DNA of 64,000 nt from Microbacterium pygmaeum (GTDB lineage Bacteria > Actinomycetota > Actinomycetes > Actinomycetales > Microbacteriaceae): NCBI RefSeq assembly GCF_900100885.1, contig NZ_LT629692.1, forward strand, positions 2,418,001 through 2,482,000, written 5' to 3'. Below are positions 17,243 to 26,422 of the stretch, piece after piece (the first letter of the stretch is position 1; each line of letters opens with the position of its first letter). The notes beneath the pieces are model-generated. The model made no database searches, had not been told where the DNA came from, and saw nothing but the letters and a program-made list of their open reading frames with translations. Made by a program: the position numbers and the translations under genes.

Positions 17243-19290
17243 CTTTCGAGGCCGCGCCGCTTCAGCAGGGGCTCGATCTCAGCGGCGCGTCCGCGGAAGT
17301 CGCGGTAGGCCTCGAGCGGATCCTTCGAACCGCCGACGCCGAGAAGCCGCTCGCGGAACCGCTGGCCGTTCTCGCGCGTGAGCCCGCCGTTCTCGCGGAA
17401 CCATTCGACGGTGTCGGCATCGAGGACCTCGCTCCAGATGTAGGAGTAGTAACCGGCGCTGTAGCCGCCCGAGAACACGTGCGCGAAGTAGGTCGACGAG
17501 TACCGGGTGGGCACGACGGGGTTGTCCAGTCCGACCTCTGCCAGAGCGGATGCCTCGAACGCGACCACATCGATGTCCGCGGCAGCCTCCTCGGCGCTCA
17601 GGGAATGCCACGCCTGGTCGATCCAGGACGCGCCGAGGTACTCGCTGGTGGCGAAGCCCTGGTTGAACGCCTCCGAGGCGGACAGCTTGTCGACGACGTC
17701 GTGGGGGAGTGGCTCGCCGGTGTCGACGTGGCGCGCATACGCATCGAGGATCTCCGGCCAGAAGATCCACATCTCGTTGACCTGGCTCGGGAACTCGACG
17801 AAGTCGCGGAAGACGTTCGTCCCGGCGAAGTGCGGGTAGGTCACCGTCGCGAACAGCCCGTGCAGCGCGTGGCCGAACTCGTGGAACAGGGTCGTCACCT
17901 CATCGAGCGTCAGCAGCGTCGGTCTGCCCGCCGCGGGCTTGGGGACGTTCAGGTTGTTGACGACGATCGGCTGCGTGCCGCGCAGCCGCGACTGCAGGAC
18001 GATGGAGTTCATCCATGCGCCACCCCGTTTCGCATCGCGCGTGTACAGGTCGAGCAGGAAGAGACCGAGGGAACCGCCGTCGGGGTCGTTGACCTCGAAC
18101 ACGCGCACATCGGGGTGATAGCCCCTCAGGTCGTGCCGCTCGGTGAAGGTGATCCCGTACAGCTCGGTGGCGGCGCGGAAGACCCCGTCCTGGAGCACCC
18201 GCTCGGCTTCGAACCAGGGCCGCAGTGCCGTGCGGTCCAGGTCGTACTCCGCTGCGCGCACCTTCTCGGTGTAGAACGCCCAGTCGTGCGCCTCGAGGGC
18301 GAAGGGCTGCGGCTCGGCGTCGATGATCGCCTGCAGCGCGGCCTGCTCGCGGGCGGCGTTGCGGGCGGCCGGAACCGCCAGTCGCCGGAGCAGTTCGTGC
18401 ACCGCCTCCGGCGAACCGGCCGTCTCATCGGAGGTGATGTAGGCGGCGTGCGAGTCGTAGCCCAGGAGCGCGGCGCGTTCGGCACGCAGGCGGACGATCT
18501 CTTGAAGGACATCGCGGTTGTCGTTGGCGTTGCCCCGCGATGCGCGGGAACGCGACGCCTCGAGGATCCGGCGGCGGCTCTCGCGATCAGTGAGGGTGGA
18601 CAGGTACGGGTGCCCGGTGAACAGCGTGAGCGTCACCACGAACTTCCCCTCGAGTCCGCGATCGGCGGCGGCCTGTGCGGCGGCGGAGAGTTCTCCCTCC
18701 GTCAGTCCGTCGAGTTCGGCCTCGTCCTCGAACACGATCGCCAGGTCATTGGTGTCCGCCAGCAGGTTCTTCTCGAACGTGGTCGTCAGCGTCGAGAGCC
18801 GTTGGTTGAGCGTCGTCAGGCGCTCCTTGGCGTCGTCGTCCAGACCGGCGCCCGCGTGCGTCATCTCCCGGAAGTGGCGCTCGACGAGATAGCGCTGCTC
18901 GGGCTCGAGTCCGAGATCGTCCAGCTGATCGTGCAGCGTCTTGACCCGCCAGAACAGCGCGGAATCGAGTTCGATCGAGTCGTGGTGAGCGGACATCAGC
19001 GGCGCCAGCTGCTCCTCGATCTCCTGGATCTCGGTCGTCGCGTCCGCAGACGAGACCGTGTAGAACGTCCGTGAGACGTCGCCGAGGAGCTTGCCGCTCT
19101 CCTCGAGCCTCACCATCGTGTTCTCGAACGTGGGCATCGAGCGCACGCGGGTGATGGCGGAGATCTCCGCGGCATGGGCGGCGAACGCCTGCTCGAACGC
19201 GGGCAGGTAGTGCTCCGGGTGGATGGCTGCATAGTCGGGGAGGCCGTACGGCAGCACGGTGGGCACCAGAAGAGGATTGTCGTTCACCAT
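17239..19290 (-). CDS. M3 family metallopeptidase (Dcp / oligopeptidase A-like)
   Basis: 683 residues, the full length of Dcp and OpdA. The zinc site is HEFGH (His470, Glu471, His474), with the third ligand Glu expected in the FVEFPSQVNEMW block that follows. Helical N-terminal two-thirds as in the family. It is a cytoplasmic oligopeptidase that trims peptides left by Clp and other proteases. ATG at 19290 gives a standard N-terminus. It diverges from the ArsR-like regulator; the 105-base gap holds that gene's operator. Confidence 0.93.
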   Translation of the reverse strand: MVNDNPLLVPTVLPYGLPDYAAIHPEHYLPAFEQAFAAHAAEISAITRVRSMPTFENTMVRLEESGKLLGDVSRTFYTVSSADATTEIQEIEEQLAPLMSAHHDSIELDSALFWRVKTLHDQLDDLGLEPEQRYLVERHFREMTHAGAGLDDDAKERLTTLNQRLSTLTTTFEKNLLADTNDLAIVFEDEAELDGLTEGELSAAAQAAADRGLEGKFVVTLTLFTGHPYLSTLTDRESRRRILEASRSRASRGNANDNRDVLQEIVRLRAERAALLGYDSHAAYITSDETAGSPEAVHELLRRLAVPAARNAAREQAALQAIIDAEPQPFALEAHDWAFYTEKVRAAEYDLDRTALRPWFEAERVLQDGVFRAATELYGITFTERHDLRGYHPDVRVFEVNDPDGGSLGLFLLDLYTRDAKRGGAWMNSIVLQSRLRGTQPIVVNNLNVPKPAAGRPTLLTLDEVTTLFHEFGHALHGLFATVTYPHFAGTNVFRDFVEFPSQVNEMWIFWPEILDAYARHVDTGEPLPHDVVDKLSASEAFNQGFATSEYLGASWIDQAWHSLSAEEAAADIDVVAFEASALAEVGLDNPVVPTRYSSTYFAHVFSGGYSAGYYSYIWSEVLDADTVEWFRENGGLTRENGQRFRERLLGVGGSKDPLEAYRDFRGRAAEIEPLLKRRGLES

Positions 19291-19330
19291 GTCGAAAGCC
19301 TAGTCCGCGTCGGGTCGGGTGCCGACGAAC

Positions 19331-19380
19331 CTTTGCAAACCATTCATTGCAAAGAAATGCTTGCAAAGGCTTCTTTGCAT
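19331..19380 (+). promoter_or_regulatory. probable operator: repeated TTTGCAA/TTGCAAAG half-sites
   Basis: An AT-rich island contains the palindrome TTTGCAAA (19332-19339), and TGCAAAGAA (19348-19356) faces TTCTTTGCA (19371-19379) as a 9-bp inverted repeat. A further CTTGCAAAG sits between the arms. It lies 16 bases upstream of the ArsR-like regulator start and between divergent genes, the expected place for an autoregulatory site. Confidence 0.65.
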
Positions 19381-19395
19381 CGCTATCGTGAGGGT

Positions 19396-20043
19396 ATGGA
19401 GAACGAGCAGGCGGATGCCGCGGACCGCGACGCACCCGAGATCGCATCGGAGCAGCGGCACCAGAGCGACCGGGTGCTCGACACCGGGGCCCTGCGGGCG
19501 CTCGCGCACCCGCTGCGGGTGCGGATGTACGACATCCTCAGTCAATACGGCCCGCAGACGGCGAGTTCGCTCGCGGCGCTGCTCGACGAATCCAGTGGTT
19601 CCACCAGCTACCACTTGCGGGCCCTCGCCAAGCACGACCTGATCCGCGAATGCGCGGACCGGGGGACCGGCCGCGAGCGCTGGTGGGAGCGGCCTACCGG
19701 AGGTGTGTCCTTCGCCAACGAGGATGCGGTCAAGACCCCCGCTGGCCGTTCAGCCACGCAGATCGTGATGAACGAGGTGCTTCGCAACCGTCAGGAGCAG
19801 CTGATGGAGTTCGTCAACCGGGGACTGCTCACCAACGACCCGAGTCCGTGGCGTGAAGGGGCGATGATCTCCACCGCGACAGCGCGCCTCACACCGGAGC
19901 AGAGCAAAGAGCTCTCGCACAAGATCATGGCGTTGATCGATGACGCCGTCGACAGATTCCGCGATCAGACCGGCGAGGACGTCCGGCCCGTCACCATCCG
20001 GGCCGACCTGTTCCCGCTGCCCGAACTGGGAGAAGCATCATGA
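19396..20043 (+). CDS. ArsR-like helix-turn-helix transcriptional regulator
   Basis: 215 residues. The winged-helix domain spans about 30-105: LRALAHPLRVRMYDILSQYGPQTASSLA, then the recognition helix region SGSTSYHLRALAKHDL. No cysteine metal-sensor motif is visible, so it is not a classical metal ArsR. The C-terminal half is helical and probably dimerises or binds a ligand. ATG at 19396 directly follows the TTGCAAAG operator. The next gene overlaps by ATGA, and an MFS transporter follows. The likely role is repression of its own efflux operon, as in PadR/ArsR-MFS pairs. Confidence 0.85.
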   Translation: MENEQADAADRDAPEIASEQRHQSDRVLDTGALRALAHPLRVRMYDILSQYGPQTASSLAALLDESSGSTSYHLRALAKHDLIRECADRGTGRERWWERPTGGVSFANEDAVKTPAGRSATQIVMNEVLRNRQEQLMEFVNRGLLTNDPSPWREGAMISTATARLTPEQSKELSHKIMALIDDAVDRFRDQTGEDVRPVTIRADLFPLPELGEAS

Positions 20044-20252
20044 CCACCCTGACGGCGCCCGTCGCCTCCACCACCACGAGCTTCGAGCGCGCGCTGCTGC
20101 GCACCGCTGCCACATTGGACGCGTATGTCACGATGCGCCTCACCCGCCGCGCAGGCGCGGAGCATCGACTCGCGTCGATCGCACAGCACGACGCCGTCGC
20201 GTCGCGTGCGGCCGCGCAGGCGCGTGGCGCGATCGGCATCCTTCCGCGATGA
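20040..20252 (+). CDS. small hypothetical protein, coupled to regulator and transporter
   Basis: 70 residues, unrecognised: an Ala/Arg-rich, mainly helical sequence (FERALLRTAATLDAYVTMRLTRRAGAEHR) with no membrane segment. It overlaps the regulator by ATGA at its start and the MFS gene by ATGA at its end. Both overlaps and its codon use argue that it is translated. Function unknown; it could be a small partner of either neighbour. Confidence 0.65.
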   Translation: MTTLTAPVASTTTSFERALLRTAATLDAYVTMRLTRRAGAEHRLASIAQHDAVASRAAAQARGAIGILPR

Positions 20253-21598
20253 GAGGACGGGCCGTCCTGGCCGCGACGTCATCCGAGCATCCGGCTCGGA
20301 AACCGAAGACCCCGCTCGGTCGAGACTTCGCGAAGCTGTGGAGCGCCGCGACGTTCAGCAATCTGGCCGATGGGCTCGGTCGCACCGCCGTCCCGCTGAT
20401 CGCGACCACGCTGACCCGCGACCCGCTCGCGATCTCCGCGATCGCCGCCCTGGCCTTCCTGCCGTGGCTGATCTTCGGGCTGCCGGCGGGCATGATCGTC
20501 GACCGGTTCGACCGTCGGTGGATCATGGCGATCGCGAACACGCTCCGCGGCGCCACCGCGCTGGCCCTCGCGATCCTGACGGTCACCGGCACCCTGAGCA
20601 TCTGGAGCCTGTTCGCCGGCACGCTGGTCTTCGGCCTGGGCGAGACGCTCTTCGACAACGCCACCAACGCGGTGATTCCCGGAGTCGTCGAGCGCGCGCA
20701 GCTGGACAGGGCGAACGGGCGGATGCAGGCGGCCCAGGTGACGATCGACATGTTCATCGCGCAGCCCATCGCGGGCGTGCTGTTCGCGGTCTCACTCGCA
20801 CTGCCGCTGTGGATCGGCTCGATCGGCTACCTGGTTCCGATCGTCCTTGCACTCCTGCTGCCGCTGTCCGCGGCTCGTCCGTTCCGCGCCGCCCCAGCGC
20901 CGGATCCCGATGCGCCCGCCGTGGTCGCCGGGGGTATGACAGCAGAGCCCGTCCCCGCCGGAGCGGCTCTGCACACGACGACCGCACGTGAGGCGATCAG
21001 CTATCTGTGGGGGCACCGCTATCTCCGACTCATGGTGCTGTTCGTCGCGCTCGTCGGCAGCTGCCTGTCCTTCGCCCAGGCCGCCACGATCCTGTACTTC
21101 CTCGATGATCTGGACGTTCCGGAATGGGCGATCGGGTTCGTGACGGCCGGGGTCGGCATCGGCGCGCTCGCCGGCTCTCTGGTCGCCTCGCGATTCGTGG
21201 ACAGATTCGGTCGCGGTCGGGTGATGTTCGCCGCCAACCTCGGCGCCGGGGTCGGGCTCGCGCTGACCGGATTGGCTCCCGAGGTGTATTCGGCGGTGGC
21301 CGCCTACTCGCTGTCGGCCTTCTCGATCTCGCTGTGGAACGTGCCCTGGGGGGCGCTCCGCCAGCAGATCGTTCCACCGAAGCTCTTCGGCCGAGTGCTC
21401 GGCATCATCCGGATGCTCACCTGGGGAGTCTTCCCGATCGCCACCCTCCTCGGAGGATGGGTTTCCTCGGAGACCACCCTCCGGCTGCCGTTCGTCCTCG
21501 CCGGTGCGATCACGGTGCTCGCCGCGCTCGCCGGAGCGCGCCTGCTCATCACAGGTACGCGTCGGGCCGGCGCGGAAGCCGGCGCCACGAAGGACTGA
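20249..21598 (+). CDS. MFS transporter (probable efflux)
   Basis: 449 residues, twelve hydrophobic segments in two six-helix halves, split by a Pro/Ala-rich loop around residues 215-245. The loop-2 motif appears as DRFDRRW near residue 90 and again as DRFGRGR in the second half. The MFS_3/enterobactin-exporter-like branch is the best fit. ATG at 20249 overlaps the small gene by four bases. Substrate unknown; coupling to an ArsR-like repressor suggests inducible export. Confidence 0.88.
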   Translation: MRGRAVLAATSSEHPARKPKTPLGRDFAKLWSAATFSNLADGLGRTAVPLIATTLTRDPLAISAIAALAFLPWLIFGLPAGMIVDRFDRRWIMAIANTLRGATALALAILTVTGTLSIWSLFAGTLVFGLGETLFDNATNAVIPGVVERAQLDRANGRMQAAQVTIDMFIAQPIAGVLFAVSLALPLWIGSIGYLVPIVLALLLPLSAARPFRAAPAPDPDAPAVVAGGMTAEPVPAGAALHTTTAREAISYLWGHRYLRLMVLFVALVGSCLSFAQAATILYFLDDLDVPEWAIGFVTAGVGIGALAGSLVASRFVDRFGRGRVMFAANLGAGVGLALTGLAPEVYSAVAAYSLSAFSISLWNVPWGALRQQIVPPKLFGRVLGIIRMLTWGVFPIATLLGGWVSSETTLRLPFVLAGAITVLAALAGARLLITGTRRAGAEAGATKD

Positions 21599-21615
21599 GT
21601 CGCCGGCCGCAGCGA

Positions 21616-21864
21616 TCAGGCGAACTCGTCGCCCGCGTCGTGGCGGACGACGGCCTCGCCGTCCGCGTTGAGCTCGACGATGACACCCGTGTCGAGTTCG
21701 GCAACGGGTCGCCGCTCCAGCCAGGTCAGCGTCCAGCGCGGTCGCGGCTGGCCGAGCTGATCGACCGGCATCGACTCGTCGACCGCCGCGATCGCATCGC
21801 GCAGCTCGGCGGGCACAGCCGCGGGCGGCTCGTCGCCGGAGGTCCAACGGGTTCCGAGCTGCAT
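21616..21864 (-). CDS. small hypothetical protein downstream of valS
   Basis: 82 residues, acidic. It starts at ATG 21864, one base past the valS stop, so it is translationally linked to valS. The sequence has a Trp/Arg centre (PRWTLTWLERRPVAELDTG) and a terminal strand-rich VIVELNADGEAVVRHDAGDEF. No family is recognised. The tight junction and typical high GC at third positions make it a credible gene rather than a chance frame. Confidence 0.65.
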   Translation of the reverse strand: MQLGTRWTSGDEPPAAVPAELRDAIAAVDESMPVDQLGQPRPRWTLTWLERRPVAELDTGVIVELNADGEAVVRHDAGDEFA

Positions 21865-21865
21865 G

Positions 21866-24445
21866 TCAGGCCTCCTGTGCGGCGAGCTCGATGTCCAGCA
21901 CACTGCTGGTCTCGGCATCCGCGTACGAGATCTCACCGATGCGACCGACAGCCTTCAGATCACCTTCGGCGAGCTGGATCGCCGCGCGCACGTGCGCCGG
22001 TGCGGCGATGGTGAGGTGATCGACCGCGGACTTCTGCGACGCCTTCGCCTCCGTCTTGGCACGCCGGATCGCGGTCAGCGCCTCGCTGACGGCCCCCAGC
22101 ACCGCCGGGTCGCCCTCGATGCCGATCGGCTCGGGCCAGGTCGCGCTGTGCACCGATCCCTCGTTGAACCACGACCACGACTCTTCGGCGGCGAACGCCA
22201 GCACCGGAGCGAAGAGTCGCAGCAGCGTGGACAGGGCGGTGCGCAGCGCCAGCGCGGCGGATGCCTGGCCGACGTCGCCGCGGTCGTACGCGCGCTCCTT
22301 GACCAGCTCCAGGTAGTCGTCGCAGAAGGTCCAGAAGAACGACTCGGTCAGCTCCAGCGCGCGCGCGTGGTCGTACTCCTCATAGGCTCGGGTCGCATCG
22401 CGGACCACCTGATCGAGGGTGGTCAGCATCGAGGCATCCAGCGCATGCGTGACCTCCGCACCCTCGGGCACGGGGAACGAGAGCACGAACTTGGCCGCGT
22501 TGAGCACCTTGATCGCCAGACGCCGGCCGATCTTGACCTGGGTCGGATTCTGCGGGTCGAACGCGGCATCCGCGCCGAGCCGGCTTGATGCCGCCCAGTA
22601 GCGCACCGCGTCGGTGCCGTGCTGGTCGAGGATGTCGGCAGGTGTGACCACGTTGCCCTTGGACTTGGACATCTTCTTGCGGTCGGGGTCGACGATGAAG
22701 CCGGAGATCGCAGCGTCCGTCCACGGCGCCCGGTCATCCTCGAGGGCACTGCGCAGCATGGTGGAGAACAGCCAGGTGCGGATGATGTCCTGGCCCTGAG
22801 GACGCAGGTCGAACGGTGCGACGAGGCTCCACAGCTCGGTGTCGCGCTCCCAGCCGCCCGCCAGCTGCGGGGTCAGGGACGAGGTCGCCCAGGTGTCGAA
22901 GATGTCCTTCTCCGCATCGAAGCCGCCGGCGACGCCGCGCTGGGCCTCGGTGAACCCCTCCGGGAGGTCGGTCGTCGGATCGACGGGCAGGCGCGCGAGG
23001 TCGGGTGTGAGCACGCGGTCGTAGTCGCGCTCACCGTTCTCGTCGAGGCCGTACCAGACGGGGATCGGCACCCCGAAGAAGCGCTGCCGCGAAACGAGCC
23101 AGTCGCCGGTGAGGCCGTTGGTCCAGTTCTCGTACCGCACCCGCATGAAGTCCGGATGCCACGACATGCCGGCGCCGAGTGCGATGAGGGTGTCGCGCAG
23201 CTCGCCGTCGCGGGCGCCGTTTCTCAGGTACCACTGCCGCGTCGAGACGATCTCCAGCGGCCGATCGCCCTTCTCGAAGAACTTGACGGCGTGGGTGAAC
23301 GGCTTCGGATCGCCGATCAGCTCGCCCGATTCGCGCAGCAGGTCGACGATCGCCTTCTTCGCGCTGAACACCGTCTTGCCGGCGAGCTCCGCGTACGCGG
23401 TCTTCCCGTCGGGCGTGCGGATCACGTCGGGAGCCTCGGCGAGGATGCGACCGTCCTTGCCCAGGATCGTGCGGTTGGGGAGGTCGAGCTCACGCCACCA
23501 GACGATGTCGGTGACATCGCCGAAGGTGCAGATCATGGCGATGCCGGAGCCCTTGTCCTTCTGGGCGAGCGGGTGCGCCAGAACGGGCACCTCGACATCG
23601 AACAGCGGCGTGCGCACAGTGGAGCCGAACAGCGGCTGATAGCGCTCGTCGTCGGGATGCGCGACCAGTGCCACGCAGGCCGGCAGCAGCTCGGGCCGGG
23701 TCGTCTCGATGAACACGTCACCCGAGCCGTCGCTCTGGTGGAAGGCGATCCGGTGGTACGCCGCGGGCTGATCGCGGTCTTCGAGCTCGGCCTGCGCGAT
23801 CGCCGAGCGGAAGTCGATGTCCCACAGCGTCGGTGCCAGCGCCTGGTAGGCCTCGCCGCGCTGGAGGTTGCGCAGGAACGCGAGCTGGCTCGTGCGGATG
23901 GTCTCGTCCGAGATCGTCCGGTACGTCTGCGTCCAGTCCACACTGAGTCCGAGCTGGCGGAAGAGGGCCTCGAACTGCTTCTCGTCCTCGAGCGTGAGCG
24001 ACTCGCAGAGCTGGATGAAGTTCCGTCGACTGATCGGGATCTGATCCGCGGCCTTGCTGGACTTGTTGTCGCCGCCCGAGAATGGGGGCGTGAAGTCGGG
24101 GTCGTACGGCAGCGAGGGGTCGCAGCGCACGCCGTAGTAGTTCTGCACGCGGCGCTCGGTCGGCAGGCCGTTGTCGTCCCAGCCCATCGGGTAGAACACC
24201 GACTTCCCGCGCATGCGCTCGAACCGCACCTTCAGGTCGGTGTGCGTGTAGGAGAACACGTGCCCGATGTGCAGCGAGCCGGAGGCGGTGGGCGGGGGAG
24301 TGTCCACGCTGAAGACCCCTCCGCGGCCGCGCTGGGCAGCCCCGGCGCGGTCGAACAGGTATGTCCCCTGGGCCGACCAGGCGGCATCCCACTTCGATTC
24401 GAGACCTTCGAGGGCGGGCTTGTCGGGAATGTGCGCGTCGGACAT
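21866..24445 (-). CDS. valS: valine--tRNA ligase
   Basis: 859 residues, the length of the actinobacterial ValRS. HIGH motif in PTASGSLHIGHVFSYTH and KMSKS in DRKKMSKSKGNVV. The editing domain lies between, and the anticodon-binding domain after RYWAAS. ATG at 24445 with AGGAG 5 bases upstream; the frame continues 60 codons 5' but without family similarity. A TAGAAT -10 hexamer on the minus strand (24512-24507) places transcription start about 55 bases before the gene, leaving too little leader for a T-box. Confidence 0.97.
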   Translation of the reverse strand: MSDAHIPDKPALEGLESKWDAAWSAQGTYLFDRAGAAQRGRGGVFSVDTPPPTASGSLHIGHVFSYTHTDLKVRFERMRGKSVFYPMGWDDNGLPTERRVQNYYGVRCDPSLPYDPDFTPPFSGGDNKSSKAADQIPISRRNFIQLCESLTLEDEKQFEALFRQLGLSVDWTQTYRTISDETIRTSQLAFLRNLQRGEAYQALAPTLWDIDFRSAIAQAELEDRDQPAAYHRIAFHQSDGSGDVFIETTRPELLPACVALVAHPDDERYQPLFGSTVRTPLFDVEVPVLAHPLAQKDKGSGIAMICTFGDVTDIVWWRELDLPNRTILGKDGRILAEAPDVIRTPDGKTAYAELAGKTVFSAKKAIVDLLRESGELIGDPKPFTHAVKFFEKGDRPLEIVSTRQWYLRNGARDGELRDTLIALGAGMSWHPDFMRVRYENWTNGLTGDWLVSRQRFFGVPIPVWYGLDENGERDYDRVLTPDLARLPVDPTTDLPEGFTEAQRGVAGGFDAEKDIFDTWATSSLTPQLAGGWERDTELWSLVAPFDLRPQGQDIIRTWLFSTMLRSALEDDRAPWTDAAISGFIVDPDRKKMSKSKGNVVTPADILDQHGTDAVRYWAASSRLGADAAFDPQNPTQVKIGRRLAIKVLNAAKFVLSFPVPEGAEVTHALDASMLTTLDQVVRDATRAYEEYDHARALELTESFFWTFCDDYLELVKERAYDRGDVGQASAALALRTALSTLLRLFAPVLAFAAEESWSWFNEGSVHSATWPEPIGIEGDPAVLGAVSEALTAIRRAKTEAKASQKSAVDHLTIAAPAHVRAAIQLAEGDLKAVGRIGEISYADAETSSVLDIELAAQEA

Positions 24446-24763
24446 CAGGTCTCCTGGCGATATGTGCGGCACGGTGTGTACGTGCCTGAGTGTGGGATGT
24501 CCTGCGATTCTACCGCCTGCGCCCATCTCGTTCCGGTGCCCAGCGTGCGCCGCCGCCAAGCCGTGCAGGTCGCCGCGTGCGATGCACGAAGCTGAGGTCC
24601 TGGCCGGATCCGAGGTCCATACCACCCCGCGGCATCCTCACTTCCGGCCACGCCCTCAGTCCGTCCCGCACGTCCTTCCGTCCCCAGGCGCGTGTTCCGC
24701 GGATTCCTCCCCAACGAGACCTGCGACCGCCCGTGAGAGCGCACGAGGCTCCACCATCGGCGA
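24446..24763. promoter_or_regulatory. divergent intergenic region valS / AbiEi-like gene
   Basis: 318 bases without a credible gene. On the minus strand TAGAAT at 24512-24507 is a good -10 for valS; the -35 position has only a weak match. No T-box core (GGTGGTACCGCG) is present, in contrast with ileS. Nothing else is recognised. Confidence 0.5.
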
Positions 24764-25609
24764 ATGCAGATTCTCGACGCGGTACGAGCGGGGGGCGGCA
24801 TCGTCCGCGCACAGACCCTGCGGGAGCGCGGCTGCTCGAGTCGCGCACTCACGCAGCTCGTTCGCTCGGGCATGCTGGTTCGCCCGCGTGGCGGCTGGCT
24901 CGCTGTGCCCGACGCGGACCCGCACCTCATCGCCGCCGCCCGGGACGGCGTGGTGCTCAGCTGCGTGACACAGGCGAGAAGGCTCGGGCTCTGGGTGCTC
25001 GAACACGATCGCACGCACGTCGCCGCGGCCTCGCACGCGGGAGGTGTGCGCATCGCCCGATCCGGGGACGGTCGCGCACTGGCCACGGTCCACTGGATGA
25101 AGCCCGCCGTGCCGCGGCATCCGCACCACCTCATCGACCCCATCGAGAACGTCCTCCTCCTGGTCGCCGCCTGTCAGCCGCTGGAGTCGGCACTCACGAT
25201 CTGGGAGTCGGCACTGCGGAAGCAGATCGTCGACCCCCTCGCCCTCCGGCGGCTTCCGCTGCCGGCCCGCGCCCGGCACCTGCTGGAACTCGCTCGGCCA
25301 TCCGCCGACTCGGGCCTGGAGACGCTGTTCATCGTGCGATTGCGGTGGTTGCGCGTGCCGATCACTGCGCAGCTGTGGATCGCAGGGCACCACGTCGACG
25401 TCCTCATCGGCGACCGACTGGTCTTCCAGATCGATGGCGGCACGCACGTCGATGAGCAGAGGAGCCAGGACATCGCCCACGATGCGCAGCTTCTGCTGAT
25501 GGGGTACTCAGTGTTCCGGGTGGGCTACCGAGACGTCATCGACCACTGGCCGCGTGTGCAGGAGATGGTGAGCCGCGCAGTGGCGCAGGGTCTGCACCTC
25601 GCGAGGTGA
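24764..25609 (+). CDS. AbiEi-like winged-helix protein fused to DUF559 nuclease-like domain
   Basis: 281 residues. Residues 1-60 form a winged helix like the N-terminus of AbiEi antitoxins (LDAVRAGGGIVRAQTLRERGCSSRALTQLVRSG...). A middle region of about 120 residues follows. The C-terminus (about 195-281) matches DUF559/Vsr-like PD-(D/E)XK folds: HHVDVLIGDRLVFQIDGGTH, with Asp and Asp in metal-ligand positions, then YSVFRVGYRDV. No AbiEii nucleotidyltransferase toxin gene adjoins it, so it is not half of a visible toxin-antitoxin pair. Starts at ATG 24764. DNA-binding nuclease or regulator; activity untested. Confidence 0.75.
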   Translation: MQILDAVRAGGGIVRAQTLRERGCSSRALTQLVRSGMLVRPRGGWLAVPDADPHLIAAARDGVVLSCVTQARRLGLWVLEHDRTHVAAASHAGGVRIARSGDGRALATVHWMKPAVPRHPHHLIDPIENVLLLVAACQPLESALTIWESALRKQIVDPLALRRLPLPARARHLLELARPSADSGLETLFIVRLRWLRVPITAQLWIAGHHVDVLIGDRLVFQIDGGTHVDEQRSQDIAHDAQLLLMGYSVFRVGYRDVIDHWPRVQEMVSRAVAQGLHLAR

Positions 25610-25694
25610 ACGGCGCAGAAGTGAGGGCGCGGCCGATTCTGCGGTCGCATCCGGTCGGAACTCGCCTCAGAATCCGCCGGGACCGCAGATCCGA

Positions 25695-26351
25695 TCAGCC
25701 GAGGACGCGGATGCCGAGGGCAGCAGCCAACGCTGGCGCGAGGTGCTCCACCTGACGCGCCGAGAGCGTCGCGTCGCGAAGCGCTGCCGGATCGAGGTAC
25801 GACAGCGCCTCCAGCCCCCGCAGATCGACGTCCTTCGCCCGCATCGCCCTGGTGTCGACGTCGTCGGCGCGCGAGTCGGCGAAGGCGATCCGCGACAACG
25901 TCGCCTGCGGCAGGTCGAGGGTTCCGATCGTGCAACCCGAAACGAGCAGATCCGTCACGCGAGAGCCCGCGAGGGCCAGATAGTCGATGCGGATGCCGCG
26001 CAGCTCGACCTCGTCCACATCGGCGCCCCCGAGATCGAGGGTTCCGATGCGACCGCCGGAGATGCGCACGCGCCGGAGGCGGGATCCTCTGCCCGTGATG
26101 GTCGTCGCGCGCAGCTGCGCGATGTCGACATCAACGAGCACGGCGCCGGTCAGATCCAGGTGGTCGACCGACACGCCGCGGAGCGCGCATTCGGTGAACG
26201 TCGCGTGCGAGGCATCCGTGGTCTGCGCCCACTCGCTCCACGCGAGCTGGAAGTGATCGCCGCCACGGCGCGGTCGTTCACCGTCCTCGAGGTGCGTTGG
26301 CAGGTCCGGCGCCGAGATGCGCGGCGCGAGCGGGGAGGACGATCGGGCCAT
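25695..26351 (-). CDS. pentapeptide-repeat-like protein
   Basis: 218 residues. Regular five-residue periodicity with Leu or Ile at the centre runs from about 48 to 185 (LDLTGAVLVDVDIAQLRA, then IGTLDLGGADVDEVELRG), the pattern of a right-handed quadrilateral beta-helix. Some members mimic DNA and shield gyrase; others are structural. The frame begins at ATG 26351 and diverges from ileS. The short C-terminal helix (ARQVEHLAPALAAALGIRVLG) is a typical cap. No membrane or secretion signal. Confidence 0.8.
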   Translation of the reverse strand: MARSSSPLAPRISAPDLPTHLEDGERPRRGGDHFQLAWSEWAQTTDASHATFTECALRGVSVDHLDLTGAVLVDVDIAQLRATTITGRGSRLRRVRISGGRIGTLDLGGADVDEVELRGIRIDYLALAGSRVTDLLVSGCTIGTLDLPQATLSRIAFADSRADDVDTRAMRAKDVDLRGLEALSYLDPAALRDATLSARQVEHLAPALAAALGIRVLG

Positions 26352-26410
26352 CCATCCACGGTACGCCCACCGACGCGCGGCACTGCGCCGCCGCGGTTGC
26401 CTGGGCCGGG

Positions 26411-26416
26411 TAGAAT
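26411..26416 (+). promoter_or_regulatory. -10 element of ileS
   Basis: TAGAAT about 7 bases before the first structured part of the T-box leader. Same hexamer as proposed for valS and tRNA-Gly. Confidence 0.5.
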
Positions 26417-26422
26417 TGTGAC

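Noticed and set aside
17191..19074. Long plus-strand open frame (over 600 codons) opposite the M3 peptidase gene
   Set aside because: It is the antisense shadow expected in high-GC DNA; its translation is Arg/Val/Gly-rich with no domain, while the minus-strand protein has an intact HEFGH site.
22619..24595. Plus-strand open frame of about 650 codons opposite valS
   Set aside because: Antisense shadow; ValRS has both signature motifs on the other strand.
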